A stretch of DNA of 29,164 nt from Bacteroidota bacterium (GTDB lineage: Bacteria; Bacteroidota; Ignavibacteria; Ignavibacteriales; Melioribacteraceae): NCBI GenBank assembly GCA_023453125.1, contig JAEXUB010000205.1, positions 1-29,164 on the forward strand, given 5' to 3'. The translations under genes and the position numbers were made by a program. The notes beneath the pieces were generated by a model. That model was not told the DNA's origin. It saw only the letters and a list, made by a program, of their open reading frames with translations, and searched no databases. Positions 20,964 to 29,164 of the stretch are shown here, in pieces. Every line of letters starts with the position of its first letter. The stretch's first letter is position 1.

Positions 20964-23753
20964 ATGAAGGGGGATAAAAAGGTATTTGTTTTTATCGACG
21001 CAATGGCTTTGGCTTATAAGGGTTATTTTGCTTTTATCAGCAGGCCTCTTGTTACAAAATCAGGGGAGCCTACCTCTGCGGTTTTCGGATTTCTGAACCA
21101 GATATTCAAAATCATTGAGGATACCAAACCCGATTACTTTGCCGTTGCTTTCGATTCTAAGGAAAAAACTTTCAGGCATCAAATGTATGAGGCATATAAG
21201 TCCTCGCGACAGGAAATGCCTGAAGATATGATACCCCAGCTGGGAAGGATTAAAGAAGTTATTGATGCATTTAATATGCCCCTTCTTATTATGCCGGGAT
21301 ACGAGGCAGATGACCTGATTGGCACCGGAATTAAAATGGCCTCGGAAAAGGGGTTCTTCTGCTATGCCGTTACCCCAGATAAAGACTATAACCAGCTTGT
21401 AAGTGAAAATGCACACATTATCAAACCGGGAAAATCCACAGATGAAATCAATATTGTTGATGCTGACAAAGTAATGGCTGATTACGGAATAAAACCTGAG
21501 CAGATGATAGATTATCTGGCTCTTGTTGGAGATTCCTCAGATGATATTCCCGGGGTTGCAGGCATCGGACCAAAATCAGCCGCCCCTCTGCTTCAGCAGT
21601 TCGGTTCCGTTGAGAAAATTTATGAGAATATAGATAAAATCGACAAAAAAGGAATTCAGAACAAATTACTCGAGAATAAAGAAAATGCCTTCCTTTCAAA
21701 GGAGCTGGCTACAATTAAGCTGGACGTGCCGATGGAGATAGATTTTGAAAAATCTAAATTTACTCTCCCCGACTTTGACCGCCTGAATAAGCTTTTTGCG
21801 GAGCTTGAATTTAAGACTTTCAGCGGAAAGCTTGTTAAGTTATTCGCACATATAAATGAAGAATCTGTTTCAGACGAAAGCCAGAAGCCGGAACAGGCTC
21901 AGGAAGAATCAATTAAGATATTTGACAGTAAAAAGGTAAAATATACTCTCATAACAGATGCACCGGAAGCAGTAAAACTTGCCTCTGAACTCCTTAAACA
22001 GGAGGAATTTGTATTCGATACCGAAACAAACTCCCTTGATACTTTTACCGCAAAACTTGCCGGGTGTGCTTTCAGCTTTAAACCGGGAGAAGCCTATTTT
22101 GTGGCCGTTAATCCTTTTGAATCGCACGGCGACCTTTTTACAAATCCAAATCTTAAGGAAAGATTAAGCTCTGAGGAATTTGTAAGAATATTTAAACCCG
22201 TCTTTGAGAAAAAAGAAATTAGAAAAATCTGCCAGAACGGGAAGTATGATATTGCCATTCTGAGATCGCACGGAGTAGAGACTGCAAATTTCTATTTCGA
22301 TACGATGCTGGCAAGCTATATTCTTGATCCGGACCAGAAGCATAACATGGACGACCTTTCGGAAAAATATCTCAACTACTCCCCTATCAGACTGAGCGAA
22401 TTGATCGGGAATAAGAAGAATCCCGACCTTATTTTTGATGCTCCGGCTGAAAAACTTTCCGATTATTCGTGCGAAGATGCAGATGTTACCTACAAGCTCT
22501 ATAAAAAACTTGGTGCTGAACTTGAGAAAGAAGGGCTTTCAAGTTTAGCTTTTGATGTTGAGTTCCCGCTGGTAAAAGTGCTTGAGGATATGGAAAGAAA
22601 CGGGGTTAGAATTGATACAGGAATGCTCAAGAACCTAAGCGACGACCTGGCAGCAATGATGGAGGAACAGACTTCACGAATTCATTCCCTTGCCGGAGAA
22701 ACATTTAATATTAATTCAACCCAGCAGCTCCAGAAAATTCTTTTTACTAAATTGGGGCTCACTCCCGCTTCAAAAACAAAAACCGGATATTCTACGGATG
22801 CCAAGACACTTGAAACCCTGAGAGGCGAACACGATATAATTGATCTTCTTCTTGAATACAGGCAGGTATCTAAACTTAAGAGCACTTATGCAGATGCATT
22901 GCCTCTCCTCATAAATCCGGATACAGGAAGAATTCACACCTCATTCAACCAGACTGTAGCATCAACCGGAAGGCTATCAAGCAACGATCCTAACCTGCAG
23001 AACATTCCCATCAGAACAGAATTAGGAAAAGAAATTAGAAAGGCATTTGTCCCCCGCGATGATAAACATCTTATTCTCAGCGCAGACTACAGTCAGATTG
23101 AATTGCGCATTATGGCCCATATAAGCGGCGACGTAAATTTAATAAAAGCATTCAAAGACGGTGAAGATATTCACAGAAGCACTGCTTCAAAAATATTTAA
23201 CGTCCCTCCCGATCAGGTAAATTCCGATATGCGCCGAAAGGCAAAAGAAGTTAATTTCGGCATCCTGTACGGACTGGGACCGTTCGGATTAAAACAGAGA
23301 CTAGGAATTACTCAGGGACAGGCTAAAGAGATAATTGACAGCTATTTCAGGACTTTCCCGAATGTTAAGATGTTTATGAACCAATGCGTCCTTAAGGCCA
23401 AAGAAAAGGGATATGCCGAGACCCTGCTTGGCAGAAGGAGATACCTTAAAAACATTAATAGCAAGAATGCCGCTGTAAGGCAGTTCGAAGAACGGGTTGC
23501 AGTTAATATGCCCATCCAGGGTACAGCCGCCGATATGATTAAAATAGCCATGATTAAGACCTTTAAGGGGCTTAAAGGGAAAAAGACTAAGATGCTTCTT
23601 CAGGTTCACGACGAACTTGTTTTCGACCTATATAAAAATGAAACTGAAGAGCTGATTCCGATGATAAAAGAATGGATGGAAAGCGCTATGCCGCTGGATG
23701 TTCCAATTCTTGTTGAAACTGGGACAGGAACTAACTGGCTGGATGCCCACTAA
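20964..23753 (+). CDS. polA: DNA polymerase I
   Basis: A complete 929-residue family A polymerase with all three activities. Residues of about 1-290 are the 5'-nuclease (FVFIDAMALAYKGYFAF, PGYEADDLIGT, DKDYNQLV, LVGDSSDDIPGVAGIGPKSA). Residues of about 320-510 are a proofreading 3'-5' exonuclease that looks intact (Asp352 and Glu354 in FDTETNSLD; YSCEDADVTYKLY). The polymerase domain follows, with STGRLSSNDPNLQNIP, motif A DYSQIELRI (Asp708), the O helix RRKAKEVNFGILYGL and motif C VHDELVF (Asp883). It removes RNA primers and fills gaps in replication and repair. It is a lone gene with its own likely promoter. Its stop is one base from that of the convergent PEGA gene. Confidence 0.98.
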   Translation: MKGDKKVFVFIDAMALAYKGYFAFISRPLVTKSGEPTSAVFGFLNQIFKIIEDTKPDYFAVAFDSKEKTFRHQMYEAYKSSRQEMPEDMIPQLGRIKEVIDAFNMPLLIMPGYEADDLIGTGIKMASEKGFFCYAVTPDKDYNQLVSENAHIIKPGKSTDEINIVDADKVMADYGIKPEQMIDYLALVGDSSDDIPGVAGIGPKSAAPLLQQFGSVEKIYENIDKIDKKGIQNKLLENKENAFLSKELATIKLDVPMEIDFEKSKFTLPDFDRLNKLFAELEFKTFSGKLVKLFAHINEESVSDESQKPEQAQEESIKIFDSKKVKYTLITDAPEAVKLASELLKQEEFVFDTETNSLDTFTAKLAGCAFSFKPGEAYFVAVNPFESHGDLFTNPNLKERLSSEEFVRIFKPVFEKKEIRKICQNGKYDIAILRSHGVETANFYFDTMLASYILDPDQKHNMDDLSEKYLNYSPIRLSELIGNKKNPDLIFDAPAEKLSDYSCEDADVTYKLYKKLGAELEKEGLSSLAFDVEFPLVKVLEDMERNGVRIDTGMLKNLSDDLAAMMEEQTSRIHSLAGETFNINSTQQLQKILFTKLGLTPASKTKTGYSTDAKTLETLRGEHDIIDLLLEYRQVSKLKSTYADALPLLINPDTGRIHTSFNQTVASTGRLSSNDPNLQNIPIRTELGKEIRKAFVPRDDKHLILSADYSQIELRIMAHISGDVNLIKAFKDGEDIHRSTASKIFNVPPDQVNSDMRRKAKEVNFGILYGLGPFGLKQRLGITQGQAKEIIDSYFRTFPNVKMFMNQCVLKAKEKGYAETLLGRRRYLKNINSKNAAVRQFEERVAVNMPIQGTAADMIKIAMIKTFKGLKGKKTKMLLQVHDELVFDLYKNETEELIPMIKEWMESAMPLDVPILVETGTGTNWLDAH

Positions 23754-23754
23754 T

Positions 23755-24465
23755 CTATTCTGTGAGAAGCAGGTAAAGGAGCAGTCCGAAATTTATCTGC
23801 AAAGCTCCCAGTGCAATACCGCTTACAGTATCGTACCTGTTTACTTCGTCCAGAGTTGAGGGGGACATATTATTAAGATAAGTATCGTAGCTTTTATCTG
23901 CTTTTATTTTGTAGTATGCTGCTGCGGCCCCCAGAACGGCGGCAGTGCCTAAAAGCACTTTAAACCAGGGGGATTTTGTAAAGCTGCTCTGCTTTCCGTT
24001 AACCGGCTCTCCCAAACTTACTTCGTTAACTCCTGAATTAAGAATAATTTCTTTCGGGAGATAATTATCTTTAATCAGAGAATACCTGCCCTGAGCTGAT
24101 TCAACAAAAAGGGGTGTGTATCCTAAAAACGAATCATTCAGAGTCACTTTTGCATCTGCGGGAATTGAAGTAATATAATTTGAAGGATTAATTCTATAAT
24201 ATTTTTCTATTTTTTTCTCATTACCTGAAATTACGATTGTATCCGAGACTTCTCCTCCGGTCCATTTAAAAAGGGATTCTTTTATAAAAATTGTATATAT
24301 CCCCGGTATGAGTCCAATTTCAACTTTACCTCTCCCTTCCAATTTGCCATTTACAATAATAGCACTACCGGCAGGTTCTGCTTTTATTATAAGAGTTGTT
24401 TTTTCCTGCTGGGCTTTCAGAAGCCCCGCAATGCAGAGGAATAAAATGATAATCATCTTCTTCAT
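23755..24465 (-). CDS. PEGA-domain membrane protein
   Basis: A 236-residue exported protein. The signal peptide MKKMIIILFLCIAGLLKA is followed by a PEGA domain (about residues 22-90; LIIKAEPAGSAIIVNGKLEG, PGIYTIFIKE) and a second, PEGA-like stretch (about 95-150; SIPADAKVTLNDSFLGYTPLFVES). Near the C-terminus are two hydrophobic segments (about 166-186, with GTAAVLGAAAAYY, and about 214-234). PEGA domains are small beta-sandwiches found in surface and wall-linked proteins; their ligands are unknown. It is the last gene of the envelope operon and overlaps the BamB-like gene by four bases (ATGA), so the two products are probably made together. Confidence 0.82.
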   Translation of the reverse strand: MKKMIIILFLCIAGLLKAQQEKTTLIIKAEPAGSAIIVNGKLEGRGKVEIGLIPGIYTIFIKESLFKWTGGEVSDTIVISGNEKKIEKYYRINPSNYITSIPADAKVTLNDSFLGYTPLFVESAQGRYSLIKDNYLPKEIILNSGVNEVSLGEPVNGKQSSFTKSPWFKVLLGTAAVLGAAAAYYKIKADKSYDTYLNNMSPSTLDEVNRYDTVSGIALGALQINFGLLLYLLLTE

Positions 24466-25601
24466 TTTACCTCCATTAATTCGTATGCCCCTATAATTCC
24501 CTTGTCGTATCCAACTATCAGGAGTCCGTCTAAATATACCGGGCTTAATTTCATTCTGCCTCCGGTCTTTATCCTTTTTAATAAATCCCCGTTGGCCGGA
24601 TTTATCAAATAAAGATATCGGGCAAGGTTAGGCTGAATGAGAAGATTCTTAAATAAAAGAGGTGTTGAAAAAGGAGCTCCGCCGTAATTCCTCTGCCATA
24701 CCGGATTACCTGTGCTCTTATTATAACAGGATGCTTTCCCCGATAAATTCACCGTTATTAAATTCTCATCCCCGCAAACCGGAAGTGACGCAGCTTTACT
24801 GCCGGTTTCTCTATTCCACCTGATTTCCAGAGTCTTCAAATCGAAGCAGTAAATACCGCCGCGTCCGCCGGCAGTATACCCATTATTGCCGTCAATCACT
24901 ATACCGCTGTAAACCGGTTCTCCAATATTCTTCTTAACGGTAATTTCCTTTTTTATGTAATCAAATGAGACAATTTCCCCTTTGGTAGAAACGAAATAGA
25001 TACTTTCCCCTTTTATGGCGGGAGTTGAAAGAACCTCAAGACCGGTTTCATACTCCCATTCAAGCACACCGGCATAATTAAATTTATATATTGCCCCTCT
25101 GTCGCCTATTAGATAGAATGCATTGTCATTCTTTAAAGTCTGATTTGAAAAACTTCCGTTTAATTCAGTTTTGCTTAATATTTTTCCATCCTTTAGGTCA
25201 TAGTAATAGACAGTAGAATATTTTTCTTCGGAGTTATTAACGACAAAAAACATTCTTGATTTATAGATTACAGGGGAGGAAAATATTGAACCGGTATAAT
25301 TTAATACTCCGATTTCCTTACCGTCATTCCTGTCAAAGCAATGTATATAACCGGACAAATCGTGAGTTATAATATATTTATCGTAACCAATTACGGAAGA
25401 ATTATTATAACTCCCGTACGTTGCAGTCTCCCATTTAAGTTTCAAAGAATCAGAGACAGAGGCGGGTATATAAAAATTTCTGTCCCCATCTTTCCCGAAA
25501 TTGAGGTGCCCGCCATTTTCCTGAGGCAGATTTCTAATGTAAACCGTCTGGGTGCATCCTGCCAGTAAAGCAGCAAACAATATTTTAGGCAGAATTCTCA
25601 A
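24462..25601 (-). CDS. BamB-like beta-propeller lipoprotein (PQQ-type repeats)
   Basis: A 379-residue lipoprotein. The lipobox is LAGC with lipidated Cys16. The mature part has repeats of about 40 residues that form PQQ-type propeller blades, each with a hydrophobic strand plus a Gly/Asp turn: YDKYIITHDLSGYIHCFDRN, YKSRMFFVVN, NGYTAGGRGGIYCFDLKTLEIRWNRE, ATSKSTGNPVWQR-like turns and LLIVGYDKGIIGAYEL. No PQQ cofactor residues or dehydrogenase motifs are present, so a scaffold role like BamB is more likely than an enzyme. The start is TTG in a TTGA overlap with the upstream Omp85-fusion gene, and its end overlaps the PEGA gene. This order suggests that it assists the Omp85 protein. Confidence 0.8.
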   Translation of the reverse strand: MRILPKILFAALLAGCTQTVYIRNLPQENGGHLNFGKDGDRNFYIPASVSDSLKLKWETATYGSYNNSSVIGYDKYIITHDLSGYIHCFDRNDGKEIGVLNYTGSIFSSPVIYKSRMFFVVNNSEEKYSTVYYYDLKDGKILSKTELNGSFSNQTLKNDNAFYLIGDRGAIYKFNYAGVLEWEYETGLEVLSTPAIKGESIYFVSTKGEIVSFDYIKKEITVKKNIGEPVYSGIVIDGNNGYTAGGRGGIYCFDLKTLEIRWNRETGSKAASLPVCGDENLITVNLSGKASCYNKSTGNPVWQRNYGGAPFSTPLLFKNLLIQPNLARYLYLINPANGDLLKRIKTGGRMKLSPVYLDGLLIVGYDKGIIGAYELMEVK

Positions 25602-28414
25602 AAGTCAACTCCGAAGAAGAATTGATAGAATAGTCCGTTCTGGAACCTTGTAAAGTTATCCTCAATTTTCTTTCCCATATCATAACGGAATACTATGGCA
25701 TTAAACAGGTTAAACCGGAACCCGAATCCAATACTCCCGAGAGTCTGTGTATAAGCCTTGTCCCAGACTCCTCCGGCGTCAAAGAAAACAGCTCCTCTGA
25801 AATAAGGAAGACTTATTCCAAGGAAAGGGAATTTTATATAAAGCTGGTCAACCAATGGAATGCGCAGCTCCAGAGAGGAGACCCAAAGCTTTTCACCGCG
25901 AAGAGAGAACCGGTCCCATCCTCTTAAATCCCAGCTCCCGCCTCCAATATATCTGCGTGCAGTCTTGCCGTCGTTAAAATAAAGAGATGTCCGGAACGCA
26001 ATTGTACTCATTAAACCAATGCGGTAATAATATCTGTAATCGGCAATTATGGAATAATAATTAGTATTGGAATACTTTATATCGGACGTATAACCCAAAA
26101 GAAGCCTTAACCTTGAACCGTCAATCGGGCCCGTTGGGCCCCATAAGGAATTATCGTGCACAAATGAAATTGTATTCGAAAGCAGGTACCCCTTTCTGGT
26201 TACAATATCCCCTATCAATTCCCGGTTTGTATTAGCAAGGGTAACTCCTGCTTCAATCCGCTGAAAACGGGATAAAGGATAGAGGATATCAAGAAACCCG
26301 CCGAATGACCTTTCGTAATAAAACTGATCCGATTCCCTCAAATCGTATCTTCTTCCCGAATAATTAAAAATGCCGTATTGAAAACTGGTACGCCCGCTTA
26401 CATTGATGCGCGAAATGGAAATATTTACATTATCAAGAAGACTGCTCTGAATTTCGGCATTGTTATAATAGGTAAGAAAATATTGATCGTCCCCAAGGAG
26501 GTCGCTTAAAAGGAACATTGCCCCCCCTCTGTTGCCGTATACGGGATCTACCGTAAACTGGCTTATGGCATAATCAAGAGAATACTCTTTTTCGTACCTA
26601 ATTTTATCTTTCTGAGGATTAATTATAATCTTTTTCTCTACCCATTTCGGCCCTGCGGCGGATAAATCGAATGCTACTACATTGGCAAGAGCTTTATTGT
26701 GCTTATTAACATCAAATGTGTAAAACTGGCATGAGAATTTCTCGAATGCGGTGGTTACAATAGTTTTTTCATCAATAAAATCAAAATCGAATACGGAAGT
26801 TAAAAAGCTGCTCGTCTGCGACATAGAGACCGGGAAACCGTTTTCAAAATTCACTTCCCACACATTTGGAACACCGTCTAAATCTGATGTACAGAAGAGG
26901 CGCGAATAATCTGCATTGAAATGGGGAGTCATTACATTTGCACCCACGAAAGTTAGGATGTTAATCTCTCCTGTCTTAATGTCTATTTCAAATAGATTAA
27001 ATTTCTGTTTGAACGCGCCCGTTGTCCTGTCCGATGAAAATATTATTTTATTTCCCTCTTTATTAAAGACCGGGTCTTTATCTGAATAATAGTCGTTTGT
27101 AAGCCTTACTAATTTCTTCGTTGTCAATTCATAAATATATAAATCCACATATCCTTTTCTATCAGTCCCGTAAAAGACAAGCTGATTTCCATTTTCAGAA
27201 AATTTAGGCGAATTAACTGTAAGAAGTTCATCGAACGAAAGTGAATTGATTATCTCTTTTTCTTTTAATGAAAAGAGGTGAATAAGGTCTGAAGCGCCTG
27301 ACTTTGTAACAAATGCCATCAATCCCTGTTTTGAAACGGAAAGAGAGGCGGTAAGCATATGGAAAGACTCGAATATCTCCTCCTTTTCCCCCTGAATAAT
27401 CATTTCAGGATCAAGAAATTCTGTTGAATTCTCATTGTAAGGCAGCCTGTAAACAGAGGAATACCCATTGTGATTCCCGATGAAATAAATCGATTTGCCG
27501 TCGGGACCGTTGTGGTAGGATGGTGCAAAATTGAAGCCGAAATCAGTAAGCTTCTTCGAGTTAATGAAATGAGGGTATTTTTCCTTGTATAAGGGGAAAT
27601 ATTCCTGTTTAAGATAATAATCCCATTTATTATCAATAACTTCTATAGTCTCCCCCAGAACGAATTCCATAACTTCATTAAACTTTCTGAAGCGCCAGAA
27701 ATTGTTCAGCAATGCAAGTATTTTCTCCTCGCCATATTCCTTAGTCATAAATTCAAGAAATTTCTGCCCTTCTTTATACATCAGGAATGAGCCGTAAATA
27801 GCATCAATATCTTTTAACCTTGCATAATAACCATTGGGAACCGCATCGCGCATAAGCATTTCTGCCTGGCTGTCCCAATCGGTAGACCAGAATTCGGCTA
27901 AACCCTCAATAAACCAGAGTGGAGGATATCCCCTTTCTGGGAGCCTGTGGTCCTCCATTGAACGGAGAATTTTCTCAACGGTAAAGACGTGTACAAGTTC
28001 GTGTCTTATCACGTGCCTGAACTGTCCGAGAGAAGAAAGAAATGGAATAACCACTCTTCCCTTGAAAAATTCAAAGAAACCCCCTACTCCTTCCGGAATG
28101 AAGCCGGGAATTGTGTTTGTCTGCTGAAAATGGGAATGGGTGTTATAAAAGATGAGGGGAATTCTGCGGTTTACAACTTCATTGAACTTAACCTTGAGTT
28201 CAGTGTAGGCTTCCTCGGCGTAATTAGCTCCTATTTCAGCTATTTCGCCAAATTCATCATAATAAAAAATATCAAAGTGCTCTGTCTTTAATACTTTCCA
28301 GTCAAATTTTTCGTATTGTACCTTATTTCTGCCGAAGAACAAATACTGAGCTCCTGTCTGCTCCGCAAACAGGAGGCTTATCAGTAAAAAATATTTAATC
28401 AGTTTAGGTAGCAA
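25598..28414 (-). CDS. Outer-membrane fusion protein: HExxH peptidase, TolB-like propeller, Omp85 barrel
   Basis: A 938-residue protein with a signal peptide (cut near TGA-QYL). Residues of about 35-280 resemble a gluzincin (MA clan) metallopeptidase: His138-Glu139-x-x-His142 (RHELVHVF) and, 28 residues on, Glu170 in WFIEGLAEFW, where the third zinc ligand is expected. Residues of about 290-560 carry TolB/PD40-type propeller repeats (SPKFSENGNQLVFYGTDR, DPVFNKEGNKIIFSSDR). Residues of about 620-938 match an Omp85-type barrel: DNSLWGPTGPIDGSRLRL, IGGGSWDLRGW (Arg831, the L6 RGx position), FFDAGGVWD and a terminal FFFGVDF. No POTRA domain is seen. The start is TTG with a purine-rich upstream stretch, overlapping the isomerase gene by 11 bases. 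Possible roles are OM protein processing or a self-secreting peptidase. The domains are well supported; the role is not known to me. Confidence 0.85.
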   Translation of the reverse strand: MLPKLIKYFLLISLLFAEQTGAQYLFFGRNKVQYEKFDWKVLKTEHFDIFYYDEFGEIAEIGANYAEEAYTELKVKFNEVVNRRIPLIFYNTHSHFQQTNTIPGFIPEGVGGFFEFFKGRVVIPFLSSLGQFRHVIRHELVHVFTVEKILRSMEDHRLPERGYPPLWFIEGLAEFWSTDWDSQAEMLMRDAVPNGYYARLKDIDAIYGSFLMYKEGQKFLEFMTKEYGEEKILALLNNFWRFRKFNEVMEFVLGETIEVIDNKWDYYLKQEYFPLYKEKYPHFINSKKLTDFGFNFAPSYHNGPDGKSIYFIGNHNGYSSVYRLPYNENSTEFLDPEMIIQGEKEEIFESFHMLTASLSVSKQGLMAFVTKSGASDLIHLFSLKEKEIINSLSFDELLTVNSPKFSENGNQLVFYGTDRKGYVDLYIYELTTKKLVRLTNDYYSDKDPVFNKEGNKIIFSSDRTTGAFKQKFNLFEIDIKTGEINILTFVGANVMTPHFNADYSRLFCTSDLDGVPNVWEVNFENGFPVSMSQTSSFLTSVFDFDFIDEKTIVTTAFEKFSCQFYTFDVNKHNKALANVVAFDLSAAGPKWVEKKIIINPQKDKIRYEKEYSLDYAISQFTVDPVYGNRGGAMFLLSDLLGDDQYFLTYYNNAEIQSSLLDNVNISISRINVSGRTSFQYGIFNYSGRRYDLRESDQFYYERSFGGFLDILYPLSRFQRIEAGVTLANTNRELIGDIVTRKGYLLSNTISFVHDNSLWGPTGPIDGSRLRLLLGYTSDIKYSNTNYYSIIADYRYYYRIGLMSTIAFRTSLYFNDGKTARRYIGGGSWDLRGWDRFSLRGEKLWVSSLELRIPLVDQLYIKFPFLGISLPYFRGAVFFDAGGVWDKAYTQTLGSIGFGFRFNLFNAIVFRYDMGKKIEDNFTRFQNGLFYQFFFGVDF

Positions 28415-29164
28415 GTCTCTCTTTCAGATAATTGATATTTTTAATGGCCGATGGATCATATCCTCTGATAACAGCTAAATAATATGAAATAAAATCCCCT
28501 AAAAATATCAAGTCCATCAGGCGGTGCTTTAAATCCTCCCGATCGCTTTTAAGAGTTATTATTTCAGTCCCCGACTGCTTTATCAATTCAGAGACTATTT
28601 CAAATCTTTTTTTAACTCTATCGTTATAAGAATCGTCATAAATAAAAACAGCTTTGCATTTAATCTGCTTTTCATTAACAGTTTCCCAGCCGATAATTTC
28701 GTTATGGTTCATTTCCGGGAACATATTGCAGAATGCATGCAGTTTTGAATTCTCGTTAATCTGTCCCTTAAAGCGGGTTCCTGCCGCCGAAGTAAAATCG
28801 GAAACAGCATAAATTACAGGAATAAAGCCATTGAGAGCTTCAGCAATCTCGAGAGCTTTATTGTTTTCTTTAGAGAATTCCTCTCCTCTTGATTTAAGCA
28901 GTTCAATAATTGAAAGAACAGTTTTTTCCTGAGACGGTACCAATTTGAGATTTTCGATAATTTTAAGCAATGCAAAAAAATTTCCACAAAGTGCATATCT
29001 GGGCTGAAATCCGGTTTGAAGACGGAGGAATGGAATTCCCTCTTTTTTGCATATTTTCTCTACTTCCCCCCCCGTTGTTAGGCAAACCACCTGAGACTTC
29101 CTTACAACTGCTTCTTTTAATGCAGAAATAGTCTCTTCGGTATTCCCCGAATAAGAGGATGCTA
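28404..29164 (-). CDS. Bifunctional phosphoglucose/phosphomannose isomerase (C-terminal part; 5' end outside window)
   Basis: The visible 253 codons are open to the window edge; the GTG at 29090 is internal. The first residues shown, SSYSGNTEETISAL, are the sugar-phosphate-binding loop of a SIS domain. The rest is the PGI/PMI C-terminal domain with MNHNEIIGWE, where the His and Glu are the expected catalytic pair of this family (archaeal and bacterial dual-specificity isomerases). It interconverts glucose-6-P or mannose-6-P with fructose-6-P. Its end overlaps the start of the Omp85-fusion gene by 11 bases, so it heads the same transcript. This looks like simple co-location of a sugar enzyme with envelope genes rather than a shared pathway. 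Confidence 0.9.
   Translation of the reverse strand, partial: ASSYSGNTEETISALKEAVVRKSQVVCLTTGGEVEKICKKEGIPFLRLQTGFQPRYALCGNFFALLKIIENLKLVPSQEKTVLSIIELLKSRGEEFSKENNKALEIAEALNGFIPVIYAVSDFTSAAGTRFKGQINENSKLHAFCNMFPEMNHNEIIGWETVNEKQIKCKAVFIYDDSYNDRVKKRFEIVSELIKQSGTEIITLKSDREDLKHRLMDLIFLGDFISYYLAVIRGYDPSAIKNINYLKERLAT

Noticed and set aside
26125..26142. GGGCCC repeated twice close together
   Set aside because: The repeats encode Gly-Pro turns of the conserved Omp85 strand (GPTGP) in frame; a regulatory reading is not needed.

Overview
The window holds 23 protein genes packed almost end to end; the first and the last run off the edges. I see no rRNA, tRNA, CRISPR array, insertion sequence or phage gene. 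The base composition is AT-rich. Proteins such as a DUF4835/PorD-like protein, a FadL-type porin and SPOR and PEGA proteins point to the Bacteroidota/Chlorobiota superphylum. Clear Shine-Dalgarno sequences before many genes (for example ssb, fadL and yqeY) are more typical of the Ignavibacteria/Chlorobi side than of classical Bacteroidetes, which mostly lack them. My best guess is an Ignavibacteriales-like chromosome. This is inference from gene content, not a phylogeny.

Layout. 1-3990 (+): the end of an alpha-oxoamine synthase (serine palmitoyltransferase-like), a terminator, a GNAT-family acyltransferase that may be a ceramide synthase, and an exported HEAT-repeat/cyclophilin fusion. 3991-4881 (-): the DUF4835/PorD-like protein. 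4882-5178: a divergent regulatory gap with a CRP-core-like palindrome. 5179-8778 (+): an isocitrate-type dehydrogenase, a one-chain aconitase whose motifs look like fungal homoaconitase Lys4, and a small VOC protein. 8784-14031 (-): SPOR lipoprotein, then ssb, a CorC/HlyC-type protein, an MCE/MlaD-like protein, gamma-glutamyltransferase and acpS. 14191-20821 (-): yqeY, cvpA, mutS2, biotin carboxylase and a biotin carrier protein in one tight run, followed by a FadL-type porin with its own promoter and terminator. 20964-23753 (+): polA. 23755-29164 (-): phosphoglucose/phosphomannose isomerase (end only), then a metalloprotease-propeller-Omp85 protein, a BamB-like propeller lipoprotein and a PEGA protein, all overlapping.

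How the genes may work together. Most are housekeeping: replication and repair (polA, ssb, mutS2), TCA-type carbon flow (dehydrogenase plus aconitase), biotin-dependent carboxylation, acyl-carrier activation, and envelope upkeep. Two sets stand out. The first is the possible sphingolipid pair at the left end. The second is the right-end envelope operon, where a 938-residue protein joins an HExxH peptidase domain, a TolB-like propeller and an Omp85 barrel, and is translated in overlap with a BamB-like lipoprotein and a PEGA membrane protein. This set is the best candidate here for an undescribed system. The window also uses many TTG start codons (6 of 22 visible starts), several in TTGA stop-start overlaps.
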